Shown here: positions 43,516 through 54,388 of the stretch, one piece after another | Layout of the letters: the number at the start of each line of letters is the position of its first letter | Position numbering within the stretch: position 1 is the first letter of the stretch | Source: Listeria booriae | GTDB lineage: Bacteria > Bacillota > Bacilli > Lactobacillales > Listeriaceae | Length of the DNA: 64,000 nucleotides | Assembly: GCF_000766865.1 (NCBI RefSeq) | Contig: NZ_JNFA01000025.1 | Coordinates: 1 to 64,000 of the forward strand | Reading direction: 5' to 3' | Translations under genes and position numbers: made by a program | Notes under the pieces: model-generated | What the model was told of the DNA's origin: nothing | What the model saw: the letters and a program-made list of their open reading frames with translations, nothing else | Database searches by the model: none

Positions 43516-44249
43516 TTCGCTACTCCCTCTTTCGGTACTCTTTTTTTAAACTCAAAATTCTTCATCCACGGCTTGCCTTTCTTAAGCGCCCAATAACCGA
43601 TGAGCACAAAGACGAGCGAACCGATGACATCGACAATAATATCACCCATCGTATCTGCTAATGCGGCACGTCCAACGAGTGGTGTTCCGTTTGAAAGCTC
43701 ATAACGCTGCATGTTCAAATTCATCAAGCCATCGAATGTATATTCATAAATTTCCCAAAAAGCACCTAACGTCACCGCAAAACAAAAGGCAAACACAGAA
43801 AGGAATCCTGGCTTCATTTTCATCACGACATGTTCATCATTATTCAATAAATTCACAAATGAGAACCCAATCGCACCTAGCATTGCCCCACTGAACGTAT
43901 GTAGAATTTTGTCCCAATGCGGCACAGTAGAGTAGAATTTCTGAACAGTTCCCAAATAAATCGATGCATATAAGAAAACAAGGAATAAAATATAAACAAG
44001 ACCTGGAATTTCAAATTTAAATCGACGTGAAATAATAGTTGGTAATAGCAAAATAATAACACCTAAAACACATTCAAACAACAAGAAGATATAGTCGCTT
44101 CGCAATGTTTCTTTTGGCTGCCCCGCCGTCTGTTTCACTGGTGCTAAGAAAATCTCAATGGTAATAAAAATCATCGAAATACCCATCGAAACAAAAATAA
44201 AGATCGCAATCCACTGCGCGATGCTCAGGCTTTTTAATTTCTTTAACAT
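43512..44249 (-). CDS. DUF2238-like membrane protein (YjdF type)
   Basis: A 245-residue protein with six or seven membrane helices. [28 protein letters not shown] and [15 protein letters not shown] carry the conserved His, Glu and Asp of this family. Function unknown. The frame opens at 44282, but TTGGAG is nine bases before the ATG at 44249. Operon with the VOC gene. Confidence 0.8.
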   Translation of the reverse strand: MLKKLKSLSIAQWIAIFIFVSMGISMIFITIEIFLAPVKQTAGQPKETLRSDYIFLLFECVLGVIILLLPTIISRRFKFEIPGLVYILFLVFLYASIYLGTVQKFYSTVPHWDKILHTFSGAMLGAIGFSFVNLLNNDEHVVMKMKPGFLSVFAFCFAVTLGAFWEIYEYTFDGLMNLNMQRYELSNGTPLVGRAALADTMGDIIVDVIGSLVFVLIGYWALKKGKPWMKNFEFKKRVPKEGVAK

Positions 44250-44323
44250 GGCTTTCATCTCCAATTCTTCCAAAATACACAATTGTCATTTTTATTATAG
44301 CAGAGTTTAGGAAAATACTCCTG

Positions 44324-45193
44324 TTATACCTCCAGTTCCTTCACAAAAATGGCCGTTCCTGTGATGGCAACTTTCATTTCTGACGCCTGCTTCCTAATAT
44401 GAACGATTACGCGCCCATCTCGACCTATCTCCAACCCTTGTTCTACCGTCAAATCGGTCTCTCCTGGTTTTATGTATGTCGCAAAATAGGCGCCCATCAC
44501 ACCGGATGCAGTTCCTGTCACAGGGTCCTCGATTGTTCCAGAAAACGGCGAAGAAAAGTGTCTCCCGTGCATATCCGCCGCTGAATCTACTGTTTCCAAA
44601 CAAAACGGATGAATCGAAGCCCGCGGTTTTTCCGTTAATATCTCTGGAAAACTCGCATTATTTGGCTTCATCTTCTGAAACGCCGTCAATGTTTTCACAG
44701 GCACAATCACCGTCCAAATCCCCGTACTTCCATACACAATCGGCATCGCCTTATCAATATCCTGCTCCGTCAAACCAATCACTTCCGCAAGCGCCGCAGG
44801 ACTCCCCGAAAATGCTTCAAAAATTGGCGCCGCTTGTTGCATCGTAATCATTGCCCGACTAGCCACATCCTGCGCTATGTTCACCGTCAAAATCCCTGCT
44901 TTAGTCTCTACCCGTATTTCCGCATCTTTAGACAAAAGCTCGCGATCAATTAACGCCCCAATCGCCGCCATCGTTCCATGACCACAAAGATTCATCTCAT
45001 GACCTGGTGTGAAATAACGTAGCTGAATATCCGCCACATCCGATGCCAACGCAAAAGCTGTCTCATTAAAACCAACTTTTTGCGCCACTTCCTGCATTTC
45101 TTCTGTCGTTAAACCGTCCGCATCCAACACAACACCTGCCGGATTCCCCATATTTGGAAGCTCACTAAACGCATCATAATGATACACCTTCAT
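44324..45193 (-). CDS. PhzF-family isomerase
   Basis: A 289-residue protein of the diaminopimelate epimerase fold: DAFSELPNMGNPAGVVLDA, GFNETAFAL with the catalytic Glu, MNLCGHGTMAAIGAL, and DPVTGTASGVMGAY. Family members catalyse proton shifts on small carboxylates; the true substrate in Firmicutes is unknown. The frame opens at 45283; AAGGAG precedes the ATG at 45193. Confidence 0.9.
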   Translation of the reverse strand: MKVYHYDAFSELPNMGNPAGVVLDADGLTTEEMQEVAQKVGFNETAFALASDVADIQLRYFTPGHEMNLCGHGTMAAIGALIDRELLSKDAEIRVETKAGILTVNIAQDVASRAMITMQQAAPIFEAFSGSPAALAEVIGLTEQDIDKAMPIVYGSTGIWTVIVPVKTLTAFQKMKPNNASFPEILTEKPRASIHPFCLETVDSAADMHGRHFSSPFSGTIEDPVTGTASGVMGAYFATYIKPGETDLTVEQGLEIGRDGRVIVHIRKQASEMKVAITGTAIFVKELEV

Positions 45194-45285
45194 ACTTGCG
45201 CCAACTCCTTTTCCACAAATTATACCATTATTCCCCGGGAAATAATTAAAAAAAGACCAAGCAGCAAGCCCAGCCTTCTTCATTT

Positions 45286-45480
45286 CTATTTATTAGCATC
45301 TATCTGTTTCTGTAATTCTCGTTGACGTTCTTTAAACATATCGATTGTTTGTTGTAAACGTTGTTGCTGATCTTCCGTTTGTTGACGCATCCGATCAATA
45401 ATAATTTGAAAAGCTTCGGCGCAGTCACTCCATGTCGTGTCCTTTTGGCCATCTTTTAATGCATCATCCCGCGATTGCAT
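45286..45480 (-). CDS. small coiled-coil protein
   Basis: A 64-residue polar protein; residues about 25-64 (RMRQQTEDQQQRLQQTIDMF onward) form a Gln/Arg-rich coiled coil. Family not recognised. AAGGAAGG lies eight bases before the ATG at 45480; the frame opens at 45501. Same strand as phzF, about 90 nt upstream. Confidence 0.65.
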   Translation of the reverse strand: MQSRDDALKDGQKDTTWSDCAEAFQIIIDRMRQQTEDQQQRLQQTIDMFKERQRELQKQIDANK

Positions 45481-45579
45481 ATGAATAGCACCTTCCTTCA
45501 ATTTCTTTTTTTATCTATCTTCCTCCTTGATTATAACAAATTATGACTCATCTCGCCAAGCAAAAAATAAATATTTTCC

Positions 45580-45614
45580 AAAATAAGAGTATGGCAGCAA
45601 AAACACCATACTCT
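45580..45614 (-). terminator. terminator of the yjeM-like gene
   Basis: Minus-strand AGAGTATGG / CCATACTCT, then TATTTT. Confidence 0.8.
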
Positions 45615-45623
45615 AAGTTTTAT

Positions 45624-47117
45624 TTATTTCTTCTTCATTCTGCCTAAATAAATTTCATATAAGACAAAAGCAATCAATGCGAACACGACTGGTCCAGCGA
45701 TCATCCAGATAGTACTATTGTAATCGCCTGTAATTGCTGGGTTGATAATTGTAAAGATGTTTGCAAAGCCCACAACGACAAGCACGACACATGTTCCAAG
45801 ATATGTTTGCCATTTCTTTTTGTAAATGACGAACTCGCGTGTTAGACCTTCTTTTGCTTTAAAGAATGGGAACGCGAATGCTAGGAAAAGATAAGGTAGT
45901 GTCATTGAAACGTTCGCCATCAATGTTAATTTGTTATAGAAAGCAGAGGCATTATCGCCGCCAAATGATGCGAGTAAAATAATAACAACAACGGCTAAAC
46001 ATTGCATCCACATCGCAAATTCTGGCATGTTTGCTTTGTTCATTCGTGTCATTTTCTTCGGCCAAACTTCTGCTGGCGTTCCTTGAATCAATGTTTTAAG
46101 CGGTGAATAAATCAATGTGAAGAAGGCACCCGTGTACGCTAAGAACATCGATAAACCGGTAATACGAGCAAACCACGTGCCCATTTGACCAGCCGCCGCA
46201 ACGCTCATATGGAACGCGTTACCTAATTCAAACCCAAGATTGTACATCAAAACGTACGTAATATTCCCTAAGTTCGTTGTTTTGCCGCTAAGCACTTGTA
46301 GCCAGTTCGCGCTTACGCCCCAAAGGAAAATCCCAAGCGCGTAGCCAACCGAGATGATAATCGCTGAAATAATAACTCCTTTTGGAAAGTTCTTCTCAGG
46401 ATTTTTCGTTTGGTCAACTAAACCACCGACAGCTTCAATCCCGCCATAAGCAAAAATCGCAAACACGACAAAGGAAAGCGTCGCAAGTGGTGTCACATAC
46501 GATGGATTTGGCGATTCAACAAACGATGTCCAACCCGTAATTGGCTGTGCAAATTCCCCGCCGTTTAGCGCTAAAATAAGTAAGCTCACAAGTAACAAAA
46601 CCACATTCAAGCCTGTTACTGCAATACCTCCAACTGCTGTCACTTTCGAAATCTGTTTCAAACCACGCGATGCAAAGAAAGTAATTACGATAATCCAAAG
46701 AATCGCTAGAATACCTACCGTTTGCGTCGGTGTCAGTGAAAATAAGCGCCATTCCTGCGTTTTATCCCCACCAAAAATAAAGGTCGATAATGGAATCCAA
46801 ACTTTCGAAGATGTACTTACCATCCAAATAACGTAAGACGCAAACCACATAAACGTGCCGATAAAAGCAAAACGCGGTCCTACGCTATCATTCATCCAAG
46901 AAAAAATGCCCCCTTGTTCTTTCTTGTATGTTGAACCAAACTCAGCCATCATAAGCGCGTATGGAATGAAGAAACAGATGGCAGATAAGATATACCACGG
47001 AATCGCTCCATATCCCATTAAATAAAACGCGGACGGACTGTTGGCAAACCCGAAAACCGATGTAAAGATCATCAGGATTAGCCCAATCAATGTTAACTTT
47101 TTCACTTGTGTTGTCAT
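45624..47117 (-). CDS. yjeM: APC-family amino acid permease (YjeM-like)
   Basis: A 497-residue, 12-helix transporter of the amino acid-polyamine-organocation family, glutamate:GABA antiporter branch. MIFTSVFGFANSPSAFYLMGYG in helix 1, YKKEQGGIFSWMNDSVGP, and FAIFAYGGIEAVGGLVDQTKNPEKNF are typical of YjeM. Substrate unproven. GAGGGGA precedes the ATG. Its promoter lies within a wide inverted repeat. Confidence 0.87.
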   Translation of the reverse strand: MTTQVKKLTLIGLILMIFTSVFGFANSPSAFYLMGYGAIPWYILSAICFFIPYALMMAEFGSTYKKEQGGIFSWMNDSVGPRFAFIGTFMWFASYVIWMVSTSSKVWIPLSTFIFGGDKTQEWRLFSLTPTQTVGILAILWIIVITFFASRGLKQISKVTAVGGIAVTGLNVVLLLVSLLILALNGGEFAQPITGWTSFVESPNPSYVTPLATLSFVVFAIFAYGGIEAVGGLVDQTKNPEKNFPKGVIISAIIISVGYALGIFLWGVSANWLQVLSGKTTNLGNITYVLMYNLGFELGNAFHMSVAAAGQMGTWFARITGLSMFLAYTGAFFTLIYSPLKTLIQGTPAEVWPKKMTRMNKANMPEFAMWMQCLAVVVIILLASFGGDNASAFYNKLTLMANVSMTLPYLFLAFAFPFFKAKEGLTREFVIYKKKWQTYLGTCVVLVVVGFANIFTIINPAITGDYNSTIWMIAGPVVFALIAFVLYEIYLGRMKKK

Positions 47118-47246
47118 TTTAATTCCCCTCTTAGTTCGTCTTTTATGTCTATATCTAAGGCAAATGGCACGCCGATGTTAGATAATACACACAAAGTAGT
47201 CTGAATAATTAAATCATGATTATTTATAGCTGTAACAAATAGATAT

Positions 47247-47289
47247 CGTGTGAATTATACCATATTTATGTCTCACACGTCACCTGTTT
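47247..47289 (-). promoter_or_regulatory. yjeM promoter flanked by inverted repeat
   Basis: Minus-strand extended -10 TGGTATAAT (47254-47262) within CGTGTGA (47247-47253) / TCACACG (47283-47289), perfect inverted arms 29 nt apart. The leader to the ATG is about 130 nt long. Confidence 0.5.
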
Positions 47290-47322
47290 TTTAAACTATC
47301 TTACGCAACATCAAAAAATACC

Positions 47323-47357
47323 AACCAGTTCACTAGACACCAGTTGGCATTTCTCAC
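47323..47357 (-). terminator. terminator of cls
   Basis: Minus-strand CCAACTGGT / ACTGGTTGG stem followed by TATTTTTTG. Confidence 0.7.
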
Positions 47358-48881
47358 TTATAAAATTGGTGATAATAAATTCGCTAACGTCTCGCGCATC
47401 CGCTTCGTTCTTGATTTCGAAGTCATTTCTGCTTTGGTATACAGATGACTTTCCAAGAAATCGGCATTGAAATCACGTTCCATTTTCACAATCGCGTCAC
47501 TTCGGTTGTACAAGAATACCATCAACTCATGGTTTAGTCGGAAGCTTCGAATATCAAAATTCGCCGTTCCAACTGCTGCGCGCTCCCCGTCAACAAGCAT
47601 CAGCTTCGCATGAATAAACGAATCATCGCGGTACGAATACATTTTTGCACCGGCGTCAATCATTGTTTCGATGTAGGCGTTACTGCCGTAGAAGGAAACA
47701 CCGCGGTCGCCTTTACCTGGAATAATCACGCGTACATCGATACCACTCATCGATACGCGGCGAATAACAGCGAGCGATTCTTCATCAGGGACAAAATAAG
47801 GACTAGCAATCCAGACTGATTTCTTCGCAGAATCCATCAAATCAAGCATCGCATCACGAACCCATTTCTCTTTGTCATATGGGCCGCCATACACGATTTG
47901 CACCCAATCATCGGCTTCTTCTGCTGGTTTCGGATTCAAATAACGCGCAATGCCAGCTTTACTAATATATTCATCCGCTGCACCAGCCCGATTCTCCATG
48001 TACACCCAATCCGTTAGAAACGATTCTTGCAACTCGATAATACCAGGGCCTTCGATTTTCACATGCGTATCGCGCCACACCTCGAAATCTGGCGTGTTAC
48101 TACGATACTCTTCCCCAACATTCAAGCCACCTGTAAAACCAATTTGGCCATCAATGACAACCATCTTGCGGTGATTTCGTAAATTCGCGGTACGAGCAAT
48201 CCAGATAGAACGAACTGGGTCATACGCATGAATCGTCGCACCTGCTTGCTTTAATGGCTCTAAAAACTCTGGCTTCAAATGCGCCGAACCCATACCATCG
48301 TACATGAAACGCACGGTCACACCAGCCTTGGCTTTTTCAATTAAAATATCGCGGATTTCTGTGGAAATGTCATCTTGGCGATAAATGTAATATTGAATAT
48401 GAATATGATCTTGCGCTTCTCGTAATGCCGCCAAAATGGCAGGAAACGTCTCCGAACCGTTTGTTAAAAGCGTGACTTTATTACCGTTCACTGGCCGAAT
48501 ATCCGTGAGCGCGTACAAGCTTTTTGATAGTTCCGGTACTTCCTTGTCCGATTGGTTGATTGGCAAATTATGTACAGCATCAATCAACTTCTCTTTTTCT
48601 TTGATTTGGTTCGCTGTGAAAATACGGTTTTGCGGGTTTCTACCAAAGAATAAATATAAAACAACGCCTAAAACTGGTAACACAAACACTGCTGCGACCC
48701 ATGCAATTTTCGATGTGGTATTGCGCTGATCCCAAAGAAGTAGCCGCACGACTATGACAAGCGCCATAATTTCTGCTCCGATTGTCACTACCGTTAAAAT
48801 GGCTCCAGACCAAGTGTATAGGAAATAGCCTACCGCTGAAAAAAGCACAACAATAACGATAAACTGTATTAATTTCTGCAT
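47358..48881 (-). CDS. cls: cardiolipin synthase
   Basis: A 507-residue membrane phospholipase D-type enzyme joining two phosphatidylglycerols into cardiolipin. Two N-terminal helices and the PLDc_N region (WVAAVFVLPVLGVVLYLFFG) are followed by two HKD motifs, HRKMVVIDGQIGFTGG (about residue 235) and HAKLMLVDGERAAVGTANFD (about 415). Length fits. AAGGGAG precedes the ATG. The 440 nt upstream hold repeat copy B. Confidence 0.93.
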   Translation of the reverse strand: MQKLIQFIVIVVLFSAVGYFLYTWSGAILTVVTIGAEIMALVIVVRLLLWDQRNTTSKIAWVAAVFVLPVLGVVLYLFFGRNPQNRIFTANQIKEKEKLIDAVHNLPINQSDKEVPELSKSLYALTDIRPVNGNKVTLLTNGSETFPAILAALREAQDHIHIQYYIYRQDDISTEIRDILIEKAKAGVTVRFMYDGMGSAHLKPEFLEPLKQAGATIHAYDPVRSIWIARTANLRNHRKMVVIDGQIGFTGGLNVGEEYRSNTPDFEVWRDTHVKIEGPGIIELQESFLTDWVYMENRAGAADEYISKAGIARYLNPKPAEEADDWVQIVYGGPYDKEKWVRDAMLDLMDSAKKSVWIASPYFVPDEESLAVIRRVSMSGIDVRVIIPGKGDRGVSFYGSNAYIETMIDAGAKMYSYRDDSFIHAKLMLVDGERAAVGTANFDIRSFRLNHELMVFLYNRSDAIVKMERDFNADFLESHLYTKAEMTSKSRTKRMRETLANLLSPIL

Positions 48882-48986
48882 AAAATCGCTCCCTTTTCTT
48901 CATTGTGTTCCCTTATTATACATGGAAGTGCATGTTTTGTCCTCTTTCAATCCCAAAATAGGAATTTGGAGCAAAACTCAAGATAG

Positions 48987-49310
48987 AGCAAAATCGCCCT
49001 GCCATCTCCTTGGGTAGGACGAAAAATTTTGCTGTACACAAATCGAGCGAAAGCGTTTGTATTCAGGGAGTTTGGCGGAAGCCGGAAGCGGAGCATACTG
49101 GTGTATGTGATGACTGAAAGCAGGGAGGGAGTCGTATCCCCGACCATGCGAGAAGTTATGCGTAACGTTAGTGTAGCAGAACCGCTTGGAATTCACCGTC
49201 TGAATCTTGATGGAACGCCTACTCGAAAACTCGTAGGCATATTGAGGCTGTAACTCAGTTCCTTCGAACAGCCTCAACAATGCGAGCGCTTCTCGCCGAT
49301 TTATTTGGGT
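48987..49310. repeat. structured dispersed repeat, copy B, with internal insertion
   Basis: Block 49034-49110 is nearly identical to copy A (34714-34789), and 49278-49307 matches A's right end (34817-34843). Hairpin 1 is AGCAAAAT (48987-48994) / ATTTTGCT (49026-49033), different bases from copy A but the same fold, with GGGTAGGACG kept. The right arm of hairpin 2 is replaced by about 167 nt (49111-49277) holding hairpins GCCTAC / GTAGGC (49217-49238) and TTGAGGCTGT / ACAGCCTCAA (49242-49277). Lies upstream of cls. Confidence 0.8.
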
Positions 49311-49320
49311 TATGCCCCTA

Positions 49321-50433
49321 TTATTCATATTTCCATAACTTGAAACGGCCCGCGTCGTGAAAATCCTTGACGATAACGGTGACAATTGGTGCTAAAATTA
49401 GGCCGATAATGCCGAATAGTTGCAGACCAACATACATTGTAAATAAAGCCACTACTGGGTTTAGGCCAAGTTTTGTACCGAGGATTTTTGGTTCGATGAA
49501 ATTGCGGATAATCGTGATGACGGTGTATAAAATCAGTAATTCAATCGCAAAACTGAAATCTCCGTTGATGAATGTGAGAAGTACCCACGGAATCATGATG
49601 CCGCCAGTTCCAAATACCGGTAACATGTCGAAAACTGAAATTCCTAAGGCAATCCAAATCGCGTTAGGAACACCTAGAATCGTCAAGCCAATAAATAGCT
49701 CGACACATGTAATTCCCGCGATGATAAGGTAGGCTTTAATGTATTCGACCGTCGTTGTTTTGAAATGCTGGTGAACATCGTGAGCTACTCGGTTAACACG
49801 ATCTGGCAGTTGACGTCGGATAAACGCGCCGACCTTATCGAAGTCCCAAACGATAAAGAAAGAGAACAACATACTAAACGAGAAGAAAATGAACATGCTC
49901 GGTAAAGACAAGGTTACGTTGGCAATCCAGCTCGCGATACTTCCTGATAACGAGATTACAAATGCCCCTGCTTTTGCAATAATCGTGTGGAAGACATCCA
50001 AATATTGATCGGCAAGTTCTGGCGCCACATTATGAATCCATTCGGCACCCCAATCTTCAATCCGCTGTAACGCTGGCAAAATATCGTTTTGGTAATAGCT
50101 CGGAAGATTCCCAACGGAGCTTCCCAATAAATGAAATAGTTCCAAAATGCCAAAGATTAGGAGCGTACTCACGATGGCGTAAAAGATTAACATGACCATT
50201 AATCCCCAGGCTTTGCGATTTCGCCATCCGGTCTTACGGGCTAGTAATCGCGTGAGCGGCATACACATCCAAGCAAGTGCGAATCCTATCAAAAATGGAT
50301 ATAAGAGTGGCAAAACATATTTTAGCGCTAAGAAAATGATGCAGACAATGCTAGCAATATACAAAAAGCGGATCAAAAACTGTTTTTGCTTCTGTAAATC
50401 GTGTTTTTTTGTCACTGGTGGTTTGGCTTCCAT
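49321..50433 (-). CDS. AI-2E family permease (YtvI-like)
   Basis: A 370-residue protein of the PerM/AI-2E transporter family with eight membrane helices and a central cytosolic loop (about 120-160, 205-230). The end FGIIGLILAPIVTVIVKDF is typical. Bacillus YtvI is a sporulation-linked member; in non-sporing Listeria the role is open, possibly ion or autoinducer export. GGAGGGAT precedes the ATG. It follows ldh by 29 nt. Confidence 0.87.
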   Translation of the reverse strand: MEAKPPVTKKHDLQKQKQFLIRFLYIASIVCIIFLALKYVLPLLYPFLIGFALAWMCMPLTRLLARKTGWRNRKAWGLMVMLIFYAIVSTLLIFGILELFHLLGSSVGNLPSYYQNDILPALQRIEDWGAEWIHNVAPELADQYLDVFHTIIAKAGAFVISLSGSIASWIANVTLSLPSMFIFFSFSMLFSFFIVWDFDKVGAFIRRQLPDRVNRVAHDVHQHFKTTTVEYIKAYLIIAGITCVELFIGLTILGVPNAIWIALGISVFDMLPVFGTGGIMIPWVLLTFINGDFSFAIELLILYTVITIIRNFIEPKILGTKLGLNPVVALFTMYVGLQLFGIIGLILAPIVTVIVKDFHDAGRFKLWKYE

Positions 50434-50462
50434 GATGGTGATCCCTCCTGTTTTTTGCGATT

Positions 50463-51404
50463 TTAGAAGAAATCTTTCATCATGCCTTTGATTTCTGATA
50501 CCGAATTATCCATATCGGCTTGCTCTTTTTCATTGAGCGGCATTTCGATAATAAACTTGATACCTTCACGGTTAATGACTGCGGTTGAGCCAATGTAAAT
50601 GTCGGAATGGCCATATTGACCTTCTAAATAAACCGAAAGTGGCAAAATCGCATTTTCGTCGTTGAAAATGGCTTTTGTGATGCGGGCCAGTGAAATGGCA
50701 ATGCCGTAATACGTCGAGCCTTTATGTTCAATGATTTCATATGCAGCGTCGCGAACTTTGTGGAATAATTCATCCAGAACGGCGTCGGTGATTTCAGGAT
50801 GGTCTTTCATCCATTCTTTAATTTGCAAGCCGCCGATATTGGCATGCGACCAGACCGGGAATTGGCTATCGCCATGTTCACCAAGTGTGTAGGCCTGCAC
50901 GTCACGCGCATCGACGCCAACTAATTCTGCTAACGCTTGTTGGAAGCGCGCGCTGTCCAGTGAAGTTCCTGAACCGATGACGCGTTCTTTCGGTAAACCA
51001 GAATATTTCCAGACGGCGTACGTTAAGACATCGACAGGATTGGTGGCAACGAGAAAAATACCATCGAAGCCGCTAGACATGACGCTGTCCACAATGCTTT
51101 TCGTTATTTTTAAATTTTTGCTGATGAGATCAAGTCGAGTTTCGCCGGGAGCTTGTGCGGCTCCAGCTGTGATGACAACAAGGTCGGCGTCGGCGCAATC
51201 TTTATAATCTGCCACATAGATTTGTTTCGGTGATGTATACGCCAAACCGTGCGATAAATCCAACGCATCTCCCGTTTTTTTGCCGACATTTAAGTCAATA
51301 ATCCCGATTTCCCGAGCAATATTTTGCGATGTCAACGCGAACGCATAACTTGCTCCAACATCTCCAGCACCAATTAAAATTACTTTTTGTTTATCTTTAC
51401 GCAT
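50463..51404 (-). CDS. ldh: L-lactate dehydrogenase
   Basis: A 313-residue NAD-dependent enzyme reducing pyruvate to L-lactate: Rossmann loop [43 protein letters not shown], and [16 protein letters not shown] with the catalytic His. The specificity Gln of LDH (not Arg of malate dehydrogenase) is in [17 protein letters not shown] lies in the end of the P-ATPase gene; the genes overlap by 8 nt, an uncommon pairing. Confidence 0.92.
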   Translation of the reverse strand: MRKDKQKVILIGAGDVGASYAFALTSQNIAREIGIIDLNVGKKTGDALDLSHGLAYTSPKQIYVADYKDCADADLVVITAGAAQAPGETRLDLISKNLKITKSIVDSVMSSGFDGIFLVATNPVDVLTYAVWKYSGLPKERVIGSGTSLDSARFQQALAELVGVDARDVQAYTLGEHGDSQFPVWSHANIGGLQIKEWMKDHPEITDAVLDELFHKVRDAAYEIIEHKGSTYYGIAISLARITKAIFNDENAILPLSVYLEGQYGHSDIYIGSTAVINREGIKFIIEMPLNEKEQADMDNSVSEIKGMMKDFF

Positions 51405-54033
51405 TTTTACCGTCTCCTTTTTTGTTTTTTACTGCTTTTTGAATTTCTACAAAAACCAATGGGAATACTGATAAAAGAAAGGCTAGCAACCAGTGCGTTA
51501 AGCTTAGCGGTACAAGATAGAAAGTGCTAGCAACTGGCGGTATGATTACCATTAGCAAAATAATGACCATCGATAGCATCGCGCTAAAGAATAACGGTTT
51601 GTTGGATAAAAAGCCAATTTTGAAAATCGACTCGTCGCTACGAACGTTGAAAATATGCGATACAGACGACCAAGCCAAAATAACAAACGCCATCGTCATG
51701 CCAACTTCCGCACTCGCGCCAACCGTTGCATTAATGTCTACGAATTTCCCGATATAAAAACCGACCAACGTAACAACTGTGAACACAACGGCTTGCGTCG
51801 CCACTTTTGCGCCTAAACCATTGGCAAAAATACCACTGTTTTTCTTCATCGGTGGGCGTTCCATCACGTTAGCATCCGCTTTTTCACGACTGAGGCAAAA
51901 ACCAGGAATCCCGTCAGCAACAACGTTAATAAGCAATAACTGCACGGCAACGACCGGCGCACCCCATCCTAATAAAATCGCAATGAACATAATGAAAATT
52001 TGTGAAAAGTTCGTGCTGAGCAAGAAGTAAATCGTTTTGCGAATGTTCTCGTACGCCGTCCGACCTTCTGACACCGCATCGACAATTGTCGCAAAATTAT
52101 CATCCGTAATGACCATGTCCGCAGCATTTTTCGAAACGTCCGTCCCGGTAATTCCCATCGCGGCACCAACATCTGCTGCTTTCAAAGCCGGCGCATCGTT
52201 CACGCCATCCCCTGTCATCGTCACCACTTCGCCGTTCTTCTGCCACGCTTGTACAATCCGGATTTTGTCCTCTGGGCTCACACGCGCATACACCGCATAA
52301 TCACGCACCGTGCGCTCTAAGTCTGCCTGTGACATCTCGGCAAGCTCCGCACCCGTAATCGACTTGTCGCCTTCTTCCAAAATACCGATTTCCCGCGCAA
52401 TCGCAGAAGCCGTCACAATATGGTCGCCGGTAATCATTACAGTCTTTATTCCCGCTTGTTTCGCCGCCAAAACCGCCCGTTTACTCTCAGGACGCGGCGG
52501 ATCAATCATACCTACCATCCCCGCAAACGCTAAATCATGCTCCAACGCTTCGGCGCTAAGGTCCGTTGGCATTTCCGTATACCGCTTATAAGCAACCGCA
52601 ATCACACGCAACGCCTTCTCGGCAAACCGATCATGAACCTCCCGTGCCTGTTGCAAAAGTTCCTCCGTAAAAGCAACCGGTATCCTATCAAAAGCTCCTT
52701 TTGTAATAGCCAAAAAGCCATTTTCCACTTCATGAATCGTCGTCATCAACTTACGCTCCGAATCAAAAGGCAATTCAAAAACCCGTGGCGATTTCGCTTC
52801 CAAATCCTTTTTCGTCAAACCTTTCTCATTTAGCAATCGGATAATCGAAGACTCCGTCGGGTCCCCAATAATCGTCTCCTCACCGTCACGCACCTCAATC
52901 GTCGCGTTATTCGACAAGCTCAACATTTCCAAAAGCTGATTTTCCGTCTCATTAAACGTTTCTTCCACCTTCGTTGGCGTCCCGTCCACCGACCAAATTT
53001 GCTGAATCCGCATCTTGTTCTGCGTCAACGTCCCCGTCTTATCCGAACAAATAACCGACGTGTTTCCAATCGTTTCAACCGCTGGAATCCGTCTAATAAT
53101 CGTGTTTTTCTTCACCATGTTTTGCACGCCATAAGCAAGCGTTATCGTCACAATGACCGGCAACGTTTCCGGAACCGCCGCAACCGCAAGAGAAACCGCG
53201 ATCATCAGCATTTCAATCATCGTTTCACCGTGCCATAACCCAATCCCGAATACTAACACACCAGCAACTAGCGCGACAATACTTAAACGTTTCGCCAGCT
53301 CCTTCAAGCGTTTTTGCAGTGGCGTCTCGGTTTTCTTCGTCTCATTAATCAGGCCAGCGATTTTCCCCATTTCCGTCTGCATTCCCGTCTCCACAACGAC
53401 CGCCCGTCCACGACCAGCCGTCACCAAGCATCCCGAAAATAGCATATTAAAACGGTCACCAATCGGCGCTTTCTCCGAAACAACAGCGTCCGTATCCTTC
53501 TCAACCGGCACACTTTCACCAGTCAGCGCTGACTCCTCGACTTGCAAACTCCGGCTTTCAATCAAGCGCGCATCCGCTGGAATCATGTCCCCCACATTCA
53601 ACTCAATAATGTCTCCCGGAACCAATTCCGTCGCGTCAATTTCCTGTTTCACGCCGTCACGAAACACCACCGTCATATGCGCATTCATACTTTGCAACGC
53701 CTCAAGCGCCTTCTCCGCATTGTTCTCCTGATAAATCCCAAGCACCATATTCAGCACAACAATCGCCAAAATCACGATCACTTTCGGATAACCGTACCCC
53801 GTCGTAACTGCCAAGTAAAGCGAAATCGCCGCAGCGACAAGCAAAATAATCGTCGTAATTTCCAGCAAATGATGCCCAATTTTAGAAAGTAATGATTCCT
53901 TCTTTCCTTCTTCAAATTTGTTGGCCCCGACCTCAGCCCTCTTCTTCGTTGCCGCGTCCGTCGTTAAGCCCGTCTCTGCATCCGTCTGCAATGCCTTGTA
54001 AATAGCATCTAACTTCTTTTCTACCCAGTTCAT
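51397..54033 (-). CDS. P-type Ca2+-transporting ATPase
   Basis: An 878-residue type II P-ATPase. [11 protein letters not shown] in the A domain, the phosphorylation site [23 protein letters not shown], and [18 protein letters not shown]; helix 4 [11 protein letters not shown] and helix 6 NVVADGIPG carry ion-binding Glu, Asn and Asp as in SERCA. Likely exports Ca2+. The frame opens at 54039, but GGAGG suits ATG 54033 better. It is first in an operon with ldh and the YtvI-like gene. Confidence 0.9.
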   Translation of the reverse strand: MNWVEKKLDAIYKALQTDAETGLTTDAATKKRAEVGANKFEEGKKESLLSKIGHHLLEITTIILLVAAAISLYLAVTTGYGYPKVIVILAIVVLNMVLGIYQENNAEKALEALQSMNAHMTVVFRDGVKQEIDATELVPGDIIELNVGDMIPADARLIESRSLQVEESALTGESVPVEKDTDAVVSEKAPIGDRFNMLFSGCLVTAGRGRAVVVETGMQTEMGKIAGLINETKKTETPLQKRLKELAKRLSIVALVAGVLVFGIGLWHGETMIEMLMIAVSLAVAAVPETLPVIVTITLAYGVQNMVKKNTIIRRIPAVETIGNTSVICSDKTGTLTQNKMRIQQIWSVDGTPTKVEETFNETENQLLEMLSLSNNATIEVRDGEETIIGDPTESSIIRLLNEKGLTKKDLEAKSPRVFELPFDSERKLMTTIHEVENGFLAITKGAFDRIPVAFTEELLQQAREVHDRFAEKALRVIAVAYKRYTEMPTDLSAEALEHDLAFAGMVGMIDPPRPESKRAVLAAKQAGIKTVMITGDHIVTASAIAREIGILEEGDKSITGAELAEMSQADLERTVRDYAVYARVSPEDKIRIVQAWQKNGEVVTMTGDGVNDAPALKAADVGAAMGITGTDVSKNAADMVITDDNFATIVDAVSEGRTAYENIRKTIYFLLSTNFSQIFIMFIAILLGWGAPVVAVQLLLINVVADGIPGFCLSREKADANVMERPPMKKNSGIFANGLGAKVATQAVVFTVVTLVGFYIGKFVDINATVGASAEVGMTMAFVILAWSSVSHIFNVRSDESIFKIGFLSNKPLFFSAMLSMVIILLMVIIPPVASTFYLVPLSLTHWLLAFLLSVFPLVFVEIQKAVKNKKGDGKNA

Positions 54034-54107
54034 TTTCATGACCTCCAGATTTCCAATTTCCCCATTTACCGATATCCCATTTGTATTTGCGCATCTATGT
54101 AGCCCAC

Positions 54108-54180
54108 AAAAAAGGCTAGAACCACTCTAATAAACATGTCTTGATTAAAAAACCAAGATTTACGAGCTGTTCTAACCTTA
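54108..54180 (-). terminator. large terminator of the Crp/Fnr gene
   Basis: Minus-strand AAGGTTAGAAC-CTC / GAG-GTTCTAGCCTTTTTT, enclosing an inner hairpin TCTTG / CAAGA. About 210 nt downstream of the regulator stop; the rest of 54034-54388 is A/T rich with no gene seen. Confidence 0.7.
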
Positions 54181-54388
54181 TTATGTTTTGCTTCATGGTA
54201 GTTATAAAAGAGTTATCCGCGCTCTTTATGTGACTTGGTTCGAGAAGAATAAATTATATGAAAACTCGAATTTCAATAAGTTCCATAATGTTTATTCATC
54301 TCGATACAAGTCTTTTCACAGTTCTCCCTTTTATCTTACCATAAATCATCAATCATTCGTACTATTTTATTCCCTTTTTGTGTATATT

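Noticed and set aside
49029..49253. A 74-codon plus-strand frame across repeat copy B as an intact gene
   Set aside because: It starts inside the repeat arm with no ribosome site; only its tail looks coding-like, so it is treated as a possible remnant.
53153..53731. A 192-codon plus-strand frame opposite the P-type ATPase
   Set aside because: Antisense to conserved ATPase motifs; Ser/Thr-rich composition typical of shadow frames.
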